Shown piece after piece: positions 25,686 to 34,535 of a stretch of 64,000 nucleotides of DNA; the stretch's first letter is position 1, and each line of letters opens with the position of its first letter. This DNA comes from Flavobacterium rakeshii (GTDB lineage: Bacteria > Bacteroidota > Bacteroidia > Flavobacteriales > Flavobacteriaceae), in contig NZ_WOWP01000033.1 in NCBI RefSeq assembly GCF_009741375.1, positions 1 through 64,000 of the forward strand, in the 5' to 3' direction. Below the pieces are notes generated by a model, which worked only from the letters and a program-made list of their open reading frames with translations, was not told the origin of the DNA and did not search any database. Made by a program: the position numbers and the translations under genes.

Positions 25686-28526
25686 TTATTTGGTTTTGCA
25701 TTTAATTTGCAATTGTTCATCCTTAACTCCTTCAGCTTTTGCAGATAAAATAATATCATTACCACTACCGTTTGTTTGTACAATTACCTGTGCTAATCCG
25801 TTAAACAGTTTTCTGTGCCAAGTTCCGGCTGGTGTAACCACCTGAATTACTCCCGGATTGGTATTTACCACATCCCAGTCGTGCTCTTTATAAACCGGAG
25901 TAGCAATTATATGTATAGTGTTTGTTCCTTTTTGTAATAATGACTGAGCCAACACAAACTTTTGTTCATCATCAGGATCCGAATTAACCTTTTTACCGTT
26001 TATGAATACAGCCGACCTCCCTCCTATTTTCTGATAGAAGAAGGTAACTTTATCTTTAGTCAAATCTCCATTAAGTTCGAATGTACCTTTATATACATAG
26101 GCCGGAGCCTGTTTTTTATAATCCCTGTCTTTAAACGCTTCTTTCCATTTATCATCTGCATAAGTCGAAAGTTCATCTGGTAATGTTGCTGTAGTAAGTT
26201 CCTGTTCCTGCAGGTTATTGATATTCACTAAGCTTACAGCATCTGTAAACCTGTCCTGTTCTAAAGAGGTTGGGTTACCATTACCCACACCTATTATTTT
26301 ACCACCTCTTATTATCTCAAAAGTAATATCGTTATCGGCAGTTGGTACAGGTAATCCTTTTTTATCCAGTATCTCAACGGTAATCATAGCTATATCGCTA
26401 TCGTCGGTTAATGTTTGTTTATCGGCTGTAAGTTTAATAGCCTTAGCCTCTCCTGTAGTTTCCCTTATTTGCTCAAGGGTTTTCTTCCCGTTGTTATATC
26501 CTATTGCTTTTAGCTTACCGGGTTGATAGTTTACATTCCACTCCAGGTGGCTGTTAACTTTCATTTTCTTTTTTCCTAAGCTTTTACCGTTAAGGAAAAG
26601 CTCTACTTCATCACAGTTGGAATATACCCAAACCGGAATCACTTCTCCTTCCTTCCCTTTCCAGTTCCAGTGTGGTAGCAAATGTAGTACAGGTTCACTT
26701 CCCCACCATGATTTTAAGTAATAAACATTATCCTTAGGAAAACCACATACGTCCATCATTCCGAAATATGAAGTAACCGACGGCCATCCGTATGGTGTTG
26801 GTTCACCTCTGTAATCAAAACCTGTCCAAATGAACATCCCTGCCAGATAATCACGTTCGGCATAAAATGTCCACCCTTCCTCAATACTGTAAAAAGTTGG
26901 TCGGGGTTTACGGTCATAAGCTGCCTGATAATGTTTCTCATCATCGGTAAAGTAAATACCTCTTGTGGCAAAAGTAGATCCTTCTTCGGTTCCCATTCCC
27001 GGCTGTTGCTTAAATTCATTGCGATGGGCATCTATATCTCCATTACCAAGATAATTGTAGCCCATTATCTCCACTACCGATGATATACCACTCCTGAAAC
27101 CGCTACTAATACCAACCGTTACAGGTCTTGTAGGGTCTATACTATGGGAATACTCCTGCATGGTTTGTGTAATGCGTTCCCCTTTTATATTGCCTTCAAT
27201 ATTCCACTCTTCATTGCCAACCGACCAGCAAATGATACTAGGATGGTTACGATCGCGCTCAATCATTTCCTTCACACTTTCCAGGTGTACCTTGTTTATT
27301 CCCATAAGTCGGGTTTCATCTATAACCAGCATACCCAGCCTGTCGCAGGCATCAAGCAGTTCGGGTGTTGGCGGATGATGCGAACAGCGATAAGCATTAC
27401 TACCCATTTCCTTTAACTGCTTAATACGCCAGTATTGCAGTCCGTCGGGCATTGCAGTACCTACACCGGCATGATCCTGATGGTTATTGGTACCCTTTAG
27501 TTTTATATTCTTCCCGTTAAGGAAAAATCCTTTTTCGGCATCAAAACGAATGGAACGGATACCAAATGTAGTTTCATACCTGTCGATAACTAACCCGTTC
27601 TGTTTTATTTCGGTTACTAACAGGTATAAATTAGGATTATCCAAATCCCATAGTTCCGCATCAAAAATTTTAAATATTGAAGTAACATCTGTGGTTTGAT
27701 AAAACTGCGGTGCTTTTGTATTTTCTGTAGCCGAATCCACCTGTTTACCCGCAGGGTTAAACACTGTTTGTACTACCTGTATATCTCCTTTATAGTAGCC
27801 TTTATTTTCTACCGATACTTTGGCAGTAATCATAGCATAATCAGTATATACATCACTTGTTACATAAGTACCGTTTTGTACCACATGTAACGGGTTTGTT
27901 TTTTGCAACCATACATGCCTGTATATACCTGCTCCCTCATAAAACCAACCTTCCTCCATAGAGGCATCTACCCTTACAACTATGGTGTTTTCTCCTCCAT
28001 AATTTAAATAATCGGTAACATCATATTCAAAGCTATCATAACCGCTTTCTTCAGTTCCTAAATAGTATCCGTTAAAAAACACTTTGGAGTTCCGGAAAAC
28101 ACCATCAAACTTTAGGGTTATAATACGTCCTAAATCCTCTTGAGGAATTTCAATCTTTTTGCGGTACCAGCCAATGTTTCGTTCGGGGAATCCTTTCCCT
28201 GCAGCTTTAAAACCATGACTAAAACTACCCTCCTCGGTAAAAGGTTGTTCTACAGCCCAATCGTGTGGTACATCAAGTAGTCGCCATGCCCTGTCGTCAA
28301 AACCCGGGGCTGCAGGTCCTTCGCCGTTTCCTGTTTTCGCTAAATAGGAAAAATAAGCTGTGCCATGATTAAAATCTTTTTCGGTATCATACTGATGTCC
28401 GAAGTTAAAACGCCAGTCTTTATCTATTTGTATCTTTTCTCTTGTGTTTATATTTTGTGCCATACAGCACGTGGTAAATAATAAAATCAAGCCTAAAGCT
28501 TTTATCCTTTGTAAGGCAATCCCCAT
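25686..28526 (-). CDS. Glycoside hydrolase family 2 (beta-galactosidase-like)
   Basis: A 946-aa exported enzyme with a signal peptide (LGLILLFTTCCMA-Q). Order: GH2 sugar-binding jelly roll (about 30-225; DVPHDWAVEQPF, GWYRKKIEIP), Ig-like domain (about 235-330), TIM barrel (about 335-640) with the general acid Glu439 in SVGNEEW and the probable nucleophile Glu514 in GMGTEEGS, then a DUF4982-like domain (WNWKGKEGEVIPVWVYSNCDEVELFLNG), a GH2 C-terminal Ig-like domain and a final galactose-binding-like region. It has no T9SS sorting domain, so a periplasmic or lipoprotein location (Cys-Cys in the signal) is likely. Beta-galactosidase is the commonest activity of this architecture, but GH2 specificity cannot be read by eye. 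There is no SusCD pair nearby. Confidence 0.9.
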   Translation of the reverse strand: MGIALQRIKALGLILLFTTCCMAQNINTREKIQIDKDWRFNFGHQYDTEKDFNHGTAYFSYLAKTGNGEGPAAPGFDDRAWRLLDVPHDWAVEQPFTEEGSFSHGFKAAGKGFPERNIGWYRKKIEIPQEDLGRIITLKFDGVFRNSKVFFNGYYLGTEESGYDSFEYDVTDYLNYGGENTIVVRVDASMEEGWFYEGAGIYRHVWLQKTNPLHVVQNGTYVTSDVYTDYAMITAKVSVENKGYYKGDIQVVQTVFNPAGKQVDSATENTKAPQFYQTTDVTSIFKIFDAELWDLDNPNLYLLVTEIKQNGLVIDRYETTFGIRSIRFDAEKGFFLNGKNIKLKGTNNHQDHAGVGTAMPDGLQYWRIKQLKEMGSNAYRCSHHPPTPELLDACDRLGMLVIDETRLMGINKVHLESVKEMIERDRNHPSIICWSVGNEEWNIEGNIKGERITQTMQEYSHSIDPTRPVTVGISSGFRSGISSVVEIMGYNYLGNGDIDAHRNEFKQQPGMGTEEGSTFATRGIYFTDDEKHYQAAYDRKPRPTFYSIEEGWTFYAERDYLAGMFIWTGFDYRGEPTPYGWPSVTSYFGMMDVCGFPKDNVYYLKSWWGSEPVLHLLPHWNWKGKEGEVIPVWVYSNCDEVELFLNGKSLGKKKMKVNSHLEWNVNYQPGKLKAIGYNNGKKTLEQIRETTGEAKAIKLTADKQTLTDDSDIAMITVEILDKKGLPVPTADNDITFEIIRGGKIIGVGNGNPTSLEQDRFTDAVSLVNINNLQEQELTTATLPDELSTYADDKWKEAFKDRDYKKQAPAYVYKGTFELNGDLTKDKVTFFYQKIGGRSAVFINGKKVNSDPDDEQKFVLAQSLLQKGTNTIHIIATPVYKEHDWDVVNTNPGVIQVVTPAGTWHRKLFNGLAQVIVQTNGSGNDIILSAKAEGVKDEQLQIKCKTK

Positions 28527-28635
28527 AACTACTATTAATTTTTGATGCTTAACCCGTAAAAATACCTTTTTTAACCTATTGCCTTTTATAGTATTTTGTC
28601 ATATCCCCAACTTATATATTCTTTTTTACCGAAAA

Positions 28636-28665
28636 GATAAAACCCTACAGTTTCCTGTAGGGTTT
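28636..28665 (-). terminator. Terminator of the FNR-like gene
   Basis: A perfect 11-bp stem AAACCCTACAG/CTGTAGGGTTT with a TTTC loop lies 35 bp past the stop; on the minus strand it runs into a T-rich stretch. Confidence 0.75.
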
Positions 28666-28699
28666 CCTAATTTATTAGTAATAAATTTTTAAGTTTTAC

Positions 28700-29374
28700 T
28701 TACATGCTCCTTAGCTTATTAAAATCTTTAAGGGTAATTTTCTTGCCCGAAAGTTCTATAAGTCCGTTTTTATTAAACTCAGATAATAGCCTGATACAAC
28801 TCTCTGTTGCCGTACCTACCATACCTGCAATTTCCTCACGGGATAATTTTATCCTAAGGCTCTTGTCCTCGTTAGTACCAAAAGTTTCATAGAGTTCCAA
28901 AAGCGTTTCGGCAAGCCTTTGTCTAACCGATTTTTGAGCCATATTAACCAAGTGATCATCAGCTTCTTTTAAGTCTCCGCAAATGGATTTCATAACATTC
29001 ATGGAAAATTGGTTGTTTCCATTAAAAAAGCCAAGTATTTCGCTTTTTGGCACAAAACAAACCTCCATGTCCTCAAGTGCCACAGCACTAAGGTTTACGG
29101 GTTCGTCACTAATCATAGAGCGTTGCCCCAGTAGTTCACCTTTAGCCACCAATTTTAAAATTTGCTCGTTACCGTTCTCACTAAGTTTTGAGAGTTTGCA
29201 AACACCATCCTTAATACAAAAAATGCCGTTAACATTTTCACCTTCACTAAAAATAGGCTCACCTTTTTTGATAATATAAGATGTTTTACAGTTGGCCATT
29301 TTGAGTAGCTCTTCCTTATTCAGCGCTTTAAGTGAGCTGAATTCCCTTACAATACACTGGTCACATTTACTCAT
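28700..29374 (-). CDS. Crp/Fnr-family transcriptional regulator (oxygen-sensing FNR-like)
   Basis: The 224-aa protein (start ATG 29374; longer readings use non-ATG codons and cross its own promoter) has an N-terminal CDQC pair (Cys4, Cys7), a cyclic-nucleotide-binding-like barrel and a C-terminal Crp-type winged helix (LSREEIAGMVGTATESCIRLLSEF). Additional Cys residues at 29 and in the barrel could complete an Fe-S cluster, but this is inferred. The recognition helix keeps the Glu and Arg of E. coli FNR (E209, R213) while the Ser212 position is Ile. It diverges from the cbb3 locus and shares with it an ATGAC-type box placed to activate ccoI and overlap its own promoter. It is the likely low-oxygen regulator of cco and hemN. 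Confidence 0.9.
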   Translation of the reverse strand: MSKCDQCIVREFSSLKALNKEELLKMANCKTSYIIKKGEPIFSEGENVNGIFCIKDGVCKLSKLSENGNEQILKLVAKGELLGQRSMISDEPVNLSAVALEDMEVCFVPKSEILGFFNGNNQFSMNVMKSICGDLKEADDHLVNMAQKSVRQRLAETLLELYETFGTNEDKSLRIKLSREEIAGMVGTATESCIRLLSEFNKNGLIELSGKKITLKDFNKLRSM

Positions 29375-29397
29375 AGGGCAATTATTGATTAGTTGTA

Positions 29398-29405
29398 CAA
29401 ATGTA
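29398..29405 (-). promoter_or_regulatory. -7 box of the FNR-like gene
   Basis: TACATTTG on the minus strand is an exact TAnnTTTG match 23 bp before the ATG. The FNR-like box centred at 29420.5 lies about 29 bp upstream of the inferred transcription start, overlapping the -33 region and suggesting autorepression. Confidence 0.55.
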
Positions 29406-29413
29406 CTGATTGT

Positions 29414-29427
29414 ATGACAAATATCAT
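29414..29427. promoter_or_regulatory. FNR-like box in the fnr-ccoI intergenic region
   Basis: ATGACAAATATCAT, an imperfect inverted repeat ATGAC-N4-ATCAT, is identical to the box upstream of ccoS and close to the perfect palindrome upstream of hemN. Confidence 0.75.
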
Positions 29428-29450
29428 ATTTTATTTTTTGGCTGTGTCTC

Positions 29451-29458
29451 AACTTTGT
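29451..29458 (+). promoter_or_regulatory. Putative -7 box of ccoI
   Basis: CAACTTTG keeps the TTTG of the -7 consensus, 20 bp before the ccoI start. Its last base is 37.5 bp from the FNR-box centre, nearly the spacing found at the two other FNR-box promoters. Confidence 0.4.
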
Positions 29459-29478
29459 ATCAGGTAAATGAGCAGATT

Positions 29479-31860
29479 ATGGACACGCAAAATTGTTATC
29501 ATTGCGGGTTAGGCTATGCAGATAAAGATGAAATTGTTTTTAACGACAAGTCTTTTTGCTGTAATGGCTGTAAAACCGTATATGAGATTTTTACCCTTAA
29601 CGGGCTTACAGATTATTATTCTTTTGAAAAAACACCGGGTGCCACCCCAACCGAAATTAACGGCAAGTACGATTTTCTGGAAAATCAGGAAATCGCATAC
29701 CGCCTGTTAGAGTTTCATGAACAGGACACCCATATTGTTTCACTTTACATTCCGCATATTCATTGCAGTTCCTGTATATGGATACTGGAAAACCTCAACA
29801 GGCTTAATATAGGTGTAAGCAGTTCGCAGGTAAACTTCCACAATAAAAAGGTACGCATAGTTTACAATCCCGAAAAAACAACCCTTAAAGAAATTGTACA
29901 CCTGCTATGTAATATAGGTTACGAACCCTACATAAGTCTGGACAATTATGAAGCCCGCAAAAAAAAGGTAAACCGCGAACTTATCTATAAACTCGGGGTA
30001 GCCTTCTTTTGTTTTGGTAATGTAATGCTGTTATCCTTCCCGGAATATTTTGAGATGGAAGAATACTGGCTGGACAATTACAAAGGCTTTTTCCGCTGGT
30101 TAATTTTCGGGCTTTCTCTTCCGTCATTTCTGTATGCCGCTAGCGGATATTATATATCAGCATGGAAAAGCATTAAAACCGGAATGCTCAATATAGATGT
30201 ACCTATTGCACTTGGTATAATAGTTATGTTCATAAGGAGTACCGTAGATATTATTTTCGGTTACGGGCAGGGCTTTTTTGACAGCCTTACAGGGCTGGTG
30301 TTCTTTATGCTTTTAGGGCGTTTGTTTCAGCAAAAAACCTATAACTTCCTTTCTTTCGAAAGGGATTTCAAATCCTATTTCCCTATTGCCGTTACCAAGA
30401 TATTGCAAGACAAAAGTGAAACATCTGTATCGGTATATGATGTGGCTGCCGGAGACAGGCTGCTTATACGTAATCAGGAACTTATTCCTGTAGACGGTAT
30501 ACTTATTAGTGACGATACAGCGATTGATTACAGCTTTGTAACCGGTGAAGCCGACCCAATAAATAAAAAATCAGGCGATAAGCTTTTTGCCGGAGGAAGA
30601 CAAATAGGTAAAATAATAGAAATGGAAGTGCTCAGCTCGGTATCACAAAGCTATCTTACACAGCTTTGGAGCAATGATATATTTACCAAAAAAGACAGAC
30701 AGGACTATAAAACCATAACCGATACCATAAGCAGGTATTTTACTCCTGCCTTACTTATTATTGCCGGCCTGTCTTTTGTTTACTGGGCATTTATAGACCT
30801 TAACACTGCCTTTAATGTATTTACCGCGGTACTTATTGTGGCATGTCCCTGTGCACTGGCATTAAGTGCTCCTTTTACACTGGGTAATATACTCCGCATT
30901 ATGGGGCGTAAAAAACTATACCTTAAAAATGCCACAGTAGTAGAACAAATGGCTAAAGTTGATACTATAGTTTTTGATAAAACAGGTACAATAACCACCA
31001 ATAAGAAATCAGATATAGTATATGAGGGAACTCCGTTTACCGATGATGAACTCCTGCTTATCAAAAACGTATTAAGAGGATCTAATCATCCTTTAAGCCG
31101 AAGGTTATACGACTTTCTCCCTACTACAGATACACTACTTACTGATGATTTTACCGAAACCATAGGTAAAGGAATCAAAGGGAAAATAAATGGTAAGCAA
31201 ATCAAAATCGGTTCGGCTCATTTTATAGGTCTTACTAAACAACTTACCCTCCAAACGGCAGTATATATAAGTATTGACGGTGAGTTTAAAGGGAAGTATG
31301 TTTTCGCCAACAGTTACCGCAATGGCGTAAAAGCCCTGTTTGAAAACCTTAGTAATAATTACGAGCTCAAAATACTATCGGGCGATAACGAGGGGGAGCG
31401 CGAAATACTCAAGCAACTCTTGCCACCCGATACCCGATGCATTTTTAACCAGAAACCCGAACAAAAACTGGCTTTTATAGAAAACCTGCAAAAGGAAGGT
31501 AAAAACGTAATGATGATAGGCGACGGATTAAACGACGCAGGGGCTTTGGCACAAAGTAATGTGGGTATATCGGTATCTGAAGATATTAATGTGTTCTCCC
31601 CCGCCTGCGACGGTATACTGGATGCTACCAAATTTGAAAGCATTGCCTACTTCCTTAAACTATCTAAAAAGGCTATTAAAACCATCAAAATGAGTTTTGG
31701 TATTTCCCTAACCTATAATGCCTTTGGACTTACGGCTGCCATAAGCGGAAAACTATCTCCGTTAACCGCTGCTATTGTTATGCCGCTAAGTACCATAACC
31801 ATAATAAGTTTCGTGACTATTATGAGTAATTATTATGCTAAAAAAGAATCAAAAAATTAA
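29479..31860 (+). CDS. ccoI: CcoI/FixI copper P-type ATPase for cbb3 oxidase assembly
   Basis: Supplies copper for the CuB site of cbb3 oxidase. I start at ATG 29479 (793 aa); the longer frame begins with TTG inside the promoter. The N-terminus has a Cys-rich metal-binding domain (CYHCGLGYADKDEIVF ... CCNGC) and an HMA-like domain with CSSC. The core shows Cys456-Pro-Cys458 (ACPCALALSAP), TGEAD in the actuator loop, Asp500 (DKTGT) and GDGLNDAGAL. The CPCALA-L-S-A-P form and Cys-rich N-terminus match FixI/CcoI, not CopA. It leads the cco locus and is followed by ccoS after an 83-bp gap that holds its own FNR box and promoter. Confidence 0.94.
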   Translation: MDTQNCYHCGLGYADKDEIVFNDKSFCCNGCKTVYEIFTLNGLTDYYSFEKTPGATPTEINGKYDFLENQEIAYRLLEFHEQDTHIVSLYIPHIHCSSCIWILENLNRLNIGVSSSQVNFHNKKVRIVYNPEKTTLKEIVHLLCNIGYEPYISLDNYEARKKKVNRELIYKLGVAFFCFGNVMLLSFPEYFEMEEYWLDNYKGFFRWLIFGLSLPSFLYAASGYYISAWKSIKTGMLNIDVPIALGIIVMFIRSTVDIIFGYGQGFFDSLTGLVFFMLLGRLFQQKTYNFLSFERDFKSYFPIAVTKILQDKSETSVSVYDVAAGDRLLIRNQELIPVDGILISDDTAIDYSFVTGEADPINKKSGDKLFAGGRQIGKIIEMEVLSSVSQSYLTQLWSNDIFTKKDRQDYKTITDTISRYFTPALLIIAGLSFVYWAFIDLNTAFNVFTAVLIVACPCALALSAPFTLGNILRIMGRKKLYLKNATVVEQMAKVDTIVFDKTGTITTNKKSDIVYEGTPFTDDELLLIKNVLRGSNHPLSRRLYDFLPTTDTLLTDDFTETIGKGIKGKINGKQIKIGSAHFIGLTKQLTLQTAVYISIDGEFKGKYVFANSYRNGVKALFENLSNNYELKILSGDNEGEREILKQLLPPDTRCIFNQKPEQKLAFIENLQKEGKNVMMIGDGLNDAGALAQSNVGISVSEDINVFSPACDGILDATKFESIAYFLKLSKKAIKTIKMSFGISLTYNAFGLTAAISGKLSPLTAAIVMPLSTITIISFVTIMSNYYAKKESKN

Positions 31861-31879
31861 TGTAAAAAAATGTGTGGGC

Positions 31880-31893
31880 ATGACAAATATCAT
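31880..31893 (+). promoter_or_regulatory. FNR-like box upstream of ccoS-ccoNO
   Basis: ATGACAAATATCAT, an exact 14-base copy of the box at 29414-29427. Its centre (31886.5) is 36.5 bp from the end of the downstream TAGTTTTG element, about -42 relative to the inferred start, a class II activator position. Confidence 0.8.
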
Positions 31894-31915
31894 GTTTTTT
31901 CCTGCTGCCCCACAG

Positions 31916-31923
31916 TAGTTTTG
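31916..31923 (+). promoter_or_regulatory. -7 box of the ccoS-ccoNOQP operon
   Basis: TAGTTTTG is an exact TAnnTTTG match, 21 bp before ccoS. There is no -33 element; the FNR box occupies that region. Confidence 0.6.
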
Positions 31924-31943
31924 TTAACACAAATTAATTAGGT

Positions 31944-32120
31944 ATGAGTGTCATTTATTTACTAATCTCCATCAGTATCGTTGTGGCAATACTGTTCTGT
32001 TTTGCCTTTATAAAGGCCGTAAAAAGCGGCCAGTATGACGATGACTACACCCCGTCTGTAAGAATGCTTTTTGACGACGAATTAAAGAAAAAAGAAAACA
32101 ATCACAATAACACAAATTAA
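31944..32120 (+). CDS. ccoS: CcoS, cbb3 oxidase maturation protein
   Basis: A 58-aa single-pass membrane protein: one hydrophobic helix (residues 4-23, IYLLISISIVVAILFCFAFI) followed by KSGQYDDDYTPSVRMLFDDE, the characteristic CcoS tail. CcoS is needed for cofactor insertion into cbb3 oxidase in proteobacteria. It ends 1 bp before the ccoNO start, so translation is likely coupled. Confidence 0.93.
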   Translation: MSVIYLLISISIVVAILFCFAFIKAVKSGQYDDDYTPSVRMLFDDELKKKENNHNNTN

Positions 32121-32121
32121 T

Positions 32122-34323
32122 ATGGAAGTGCAGCAATTTTATTATGACAATAAAATAGTTAAAAAATTCCTCTATGCCACAATAGTATTTGGTGTGGTAG
32201 GGATGCTTGTGGGCTTGTTAATAGCCTCTATGTACATGTTTCCGGGATTAACCGAAGGTATTTCGTGGCTTAGCTACGGTAGGTTAAGACCCTTACACAC
32301 CAATGCGGTAATTTTTGCCTTTGTGGGTAACGCCACATTTGCAGGGATTTATTACTCTATGCAAAGGCTGCTTAAAGCCCGCATGTTTAGCGATTTTTTA
32401 AGTAACGTAAACTTTTGGGGCTGGCAGCTTATTATTGTAGCCGCAGCCATATCACTTCCTTTAGGATACACCACTTCAAAAGAATATGCCGAACTGGAAT
32501 GGCCTATAGATATTGCTATCGCTATTGTTTGGGTTGTTTTTGGTATCAATATGATAGGTACTATTTTAAGGAGAAGGGAGCGCCACCTGTATGTAGCTAT
32601 TTGGTTTTACATCGCAACATTTATAACCGTTGCTGTTCTACACATCTTTAACAGCCTTGAACTTCCGGTAAACGGAATGAAAAGTTACTCTGTTTATGCC
32701 GGTGTACAGGATGCCCTTGTACAATGGTGGTATGGTCACAATGCCGTGGCATTTTTCCTTACAACACCATTCCTTGGGTTAATGTACTACTACCTGCCTA
32801 AGGCAGCTAACAGACCGGTATATTCTTACAGACTGTCTATTATTCACTTCTGGTCGTTAATCTTTATCTATATATGGGCAGGACCTCACCACCTGTTATA
32901 CTCTGCCCTGCCAGACTGGGCTCAAAACCTGGGTGTGGTGTTCTCAATAATGCTAATCGCTCCGTCATGGGGTGGTATGATTAACGGACTACTAACTTTA
33001 AGAGGAGCTTGGGATAAAGTACGTACAGATCCTGTTTTGAAATTCTTCGTAGTTGCCGTTACCGGATATGGTATGGCTACGTTTGAAGGACCAATGCTTT
33101 CGCTTAAAAATGTAAATGCTATTGCTCACTTTACCGACTGGATTGTGGCTCACGTACACGTAGGTGCACTGGCATGGAACGGTTTCCTAACCTTTGGTAT
33201 GATTTACTGGTTAATACCAAGAATGACAAAAACATCACTATACTCTGTTAAGCTTGCCAACTTCCATTTCTGGATAGGTACACTGGGTATTATATTATAT
33301 GCATTACCTATGTATGTTGCCGGATTCACTCAGGCATCTATGTGGAAACAGTTTAATCCTGATGGTACTCTTAAATACGGTAACTTCCTTGAAACTGTAA
33401 AAGAGATTATGCCAATGTACTGGATGAGAGCCATAGGTGGTACTCTGTTCGTAATAGGTTTACTGGTACTGGTATACAACATTATTATGACAGTTCGCCA
33501 GGGTAAGGCTGTTGAAGACGAACTTGCCGAAGCTCCTGCTCTTGAAAGAATAACAGGTAAAAGAATGAAAGGTGAGAAATTCCACCCTTGGTTGGAAAGA
33601 AAACCTATACAACTTACCATACTGGCTACTATCGCCATACTTATAGGTGGTATTATACAAATTGTACCTACCCTAATGGTAAAATCTAACATCCCTACTA
33701 TCTCTACGGTTAAGCCATATACTCCGCTGGAGCTTGAAGGTCGTGACCTGTACATAAGAGAGGGTTGTGTAAACTGTCACTCTCAAATGATACGTCCGTT
33801 CAGATCGGAAGTTGAACGCTACGGTGAGTACTCCAAATCAGGCGAATATGTGTACGACCACCCATTCCTTTGGGGTTCTAAACGTACCGGACCAGACCTA
33901 ATGCGTATAGGTGGTAAATACAGTGACAACTGGCACTTTAACCACATGTGGGATCCGCAAAGTACATCGGCAGGTTCTATAATGCCATCTTACAAATGGC
34001 TGTTTGACAACAAGAAAATGGACCGAAGCGAAATTGAGAAAAAAATGCAGGTAATGGTAAAACTTGGTGTACCATATACTGATGAGGATATTGCCAATGC
34101 ACAACAGGCTATGAACGAGCAGGCTACTAAAATTGAAGAAAGTCTGCATGTTGACCCTGATTTTGTAAAAAGTTATGAAGCCAGCAAAAAAGCGGCACAG
34201 GCAAACGGTGAAGAGTTTGTCCCGATGAAAGACAGGGAAATCACAGCACTTATTGCTTACCTGCAACGCCTGGGAACCGATATTAAAATTAAACCGGCCG
34301 CTACTGCCAATAACTCAAAATAA
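32122..34323 (+). CDS. ccoNO: cbb3-type cytochrome c oxidase, CcoN-CcoO fusion
   Basis: One 733-aa protein joins the catalytic subunit and the monohaem cytochrome subunit. Residues 1 to about 490 are CcoN: many transmembrane helices, RPLHTNAVIFAF and WWYGHNAVAFF haem/CuB histidine motifs, and HVHVGALAWNGF. A helix near 495-515 leads into CcoO: EGRDLYIREGCVNCHSQMIRPF with haem c site Cys549-His553, GPDLMRIGGKYSDNWH and IMPSYKWL (axial Met). In proteobacteria these are two genes; fusion is common in Bacteroidota. It reduces oxygen at low concentration and pumps protons. The operon continues with ccoQ and ccoP. Confidence 0.95.
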   Translation: MEVQQFYYDNKIVKKFLYATIVFGVVGMLVGLLIASMYMFPGLTEGISWLSYGRLRPLHTNAVIFAFVGNATFAGIYYSMQRLLKARMFSDFLSNVNFWGWQLIIVAAAISLPLGYTTSKEYAELEWPIDIAIAIVWVVFGINMIGTILRRRERHLYVAIWFYIATFITVAVLHIFNSLELPVNGMKSYSVYAGVQDALVQWWYGHNAVAFFLTTPFLGLMYYYLPKAANRPVYSYRLSIIHFWSLIFIYIWAGPHHLLYSALPDWAQNLGVVFSIMLIAPSWGGMINGLLTLRGAWDKVRTDPVLKFFVVAVTGYGMATFEGPMLSLKNVNAIAHFTDWIVAHVHVGALAWNGFLTFGMIYWLIPRMTKTSLYSVKLANFHFWIGTLGIILYALPMYVAGFTQASMWKQFNPDGTLKYGNFLETVKEIMPMYWMRAIGGTLFVIGLLVLVYNIIMTVRQGKAVEDELAEAPALERITGKRMKGEKFHPWLERKPIQLTILATIAILIGGIIQIVPTLMVKSNIPTISTVKPYTPLELEGRDLYIREGCVNCHSQMIRPFRSEVERYGEYSKSGEYVYDHPFLWGSKRTGPDLMRIGGKYSDNWHFNHMWDPQSTSAGSIMPSYKWLFDNKKMDRSEIEKKMQVMVKLGVPYTDEDIANAQQAMNEQATKIEESLHVDPDFVKSYEASKKAAQANGEEFVPMKDREITALIAYLQRLGTDIKIKPAATANNSK

Positions 34324-34329
34324 TAAGTC

Positions 34330-34515
34330 ATGCTAAAGTTTATAAAACACAATATGGATACCATCTCAGGGATTGAGGTGTACCCTATCATATCGCTGCT
34401 TATTTTCTTCATCTTCTTTGTATCACTATATACCTGGGTGTATACCTACAAAAAAGACAAGATAAACGAAATGAGTAACCTACCGTTTTCAGATAACGAC
34501 AACGACAACCAATAG
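34330..34515 (+). CDS. ccoQ: CcoQ-like small subunit of cbb3 oxidase
   Basis: A 61-aa protein with one transmembrane helix (YPIISLLIFFIFFVSLYTWVY, about residues 18-38) and an acidic tail (DNDNDNQ). Size, topology and place between ccoNO and ccoP fit CcoQ, which stabilises the complex. Sequence conservation of CcoQ is low, so context carries the call. Confidence 0.85.
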   Translation: MLKFIKHNMDTISGIEVYPIISLLIFFIFFVSLYTWVYTYKKDKINEMSNLPFSDNDNDNQ

Positions 34516-34535
34516 TTGAACATAAACTTATAACT

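Noticed and set aside
28586..28604. ATGACAAAATAC near the GH2 gene as another FNR box
   Set aside because: Only one half-site is present, and no -7 box lies at the expected distance.
29395..29406. Inverted repeat GTACA-AA-TGTAC in the fnr-ccoI gap as a second operator
   Set aside because: It contains the TACATTTG -7 box of the FNR-like gene, which explains most of it; the remaining symmetry is short.
29410..29478. N-terminal extension of ccoI using a TTG start
   Set aside because: It would place coding sequence over the FNR box and -7 element; ATG 29479 leads directly into the Cys-rich domain.
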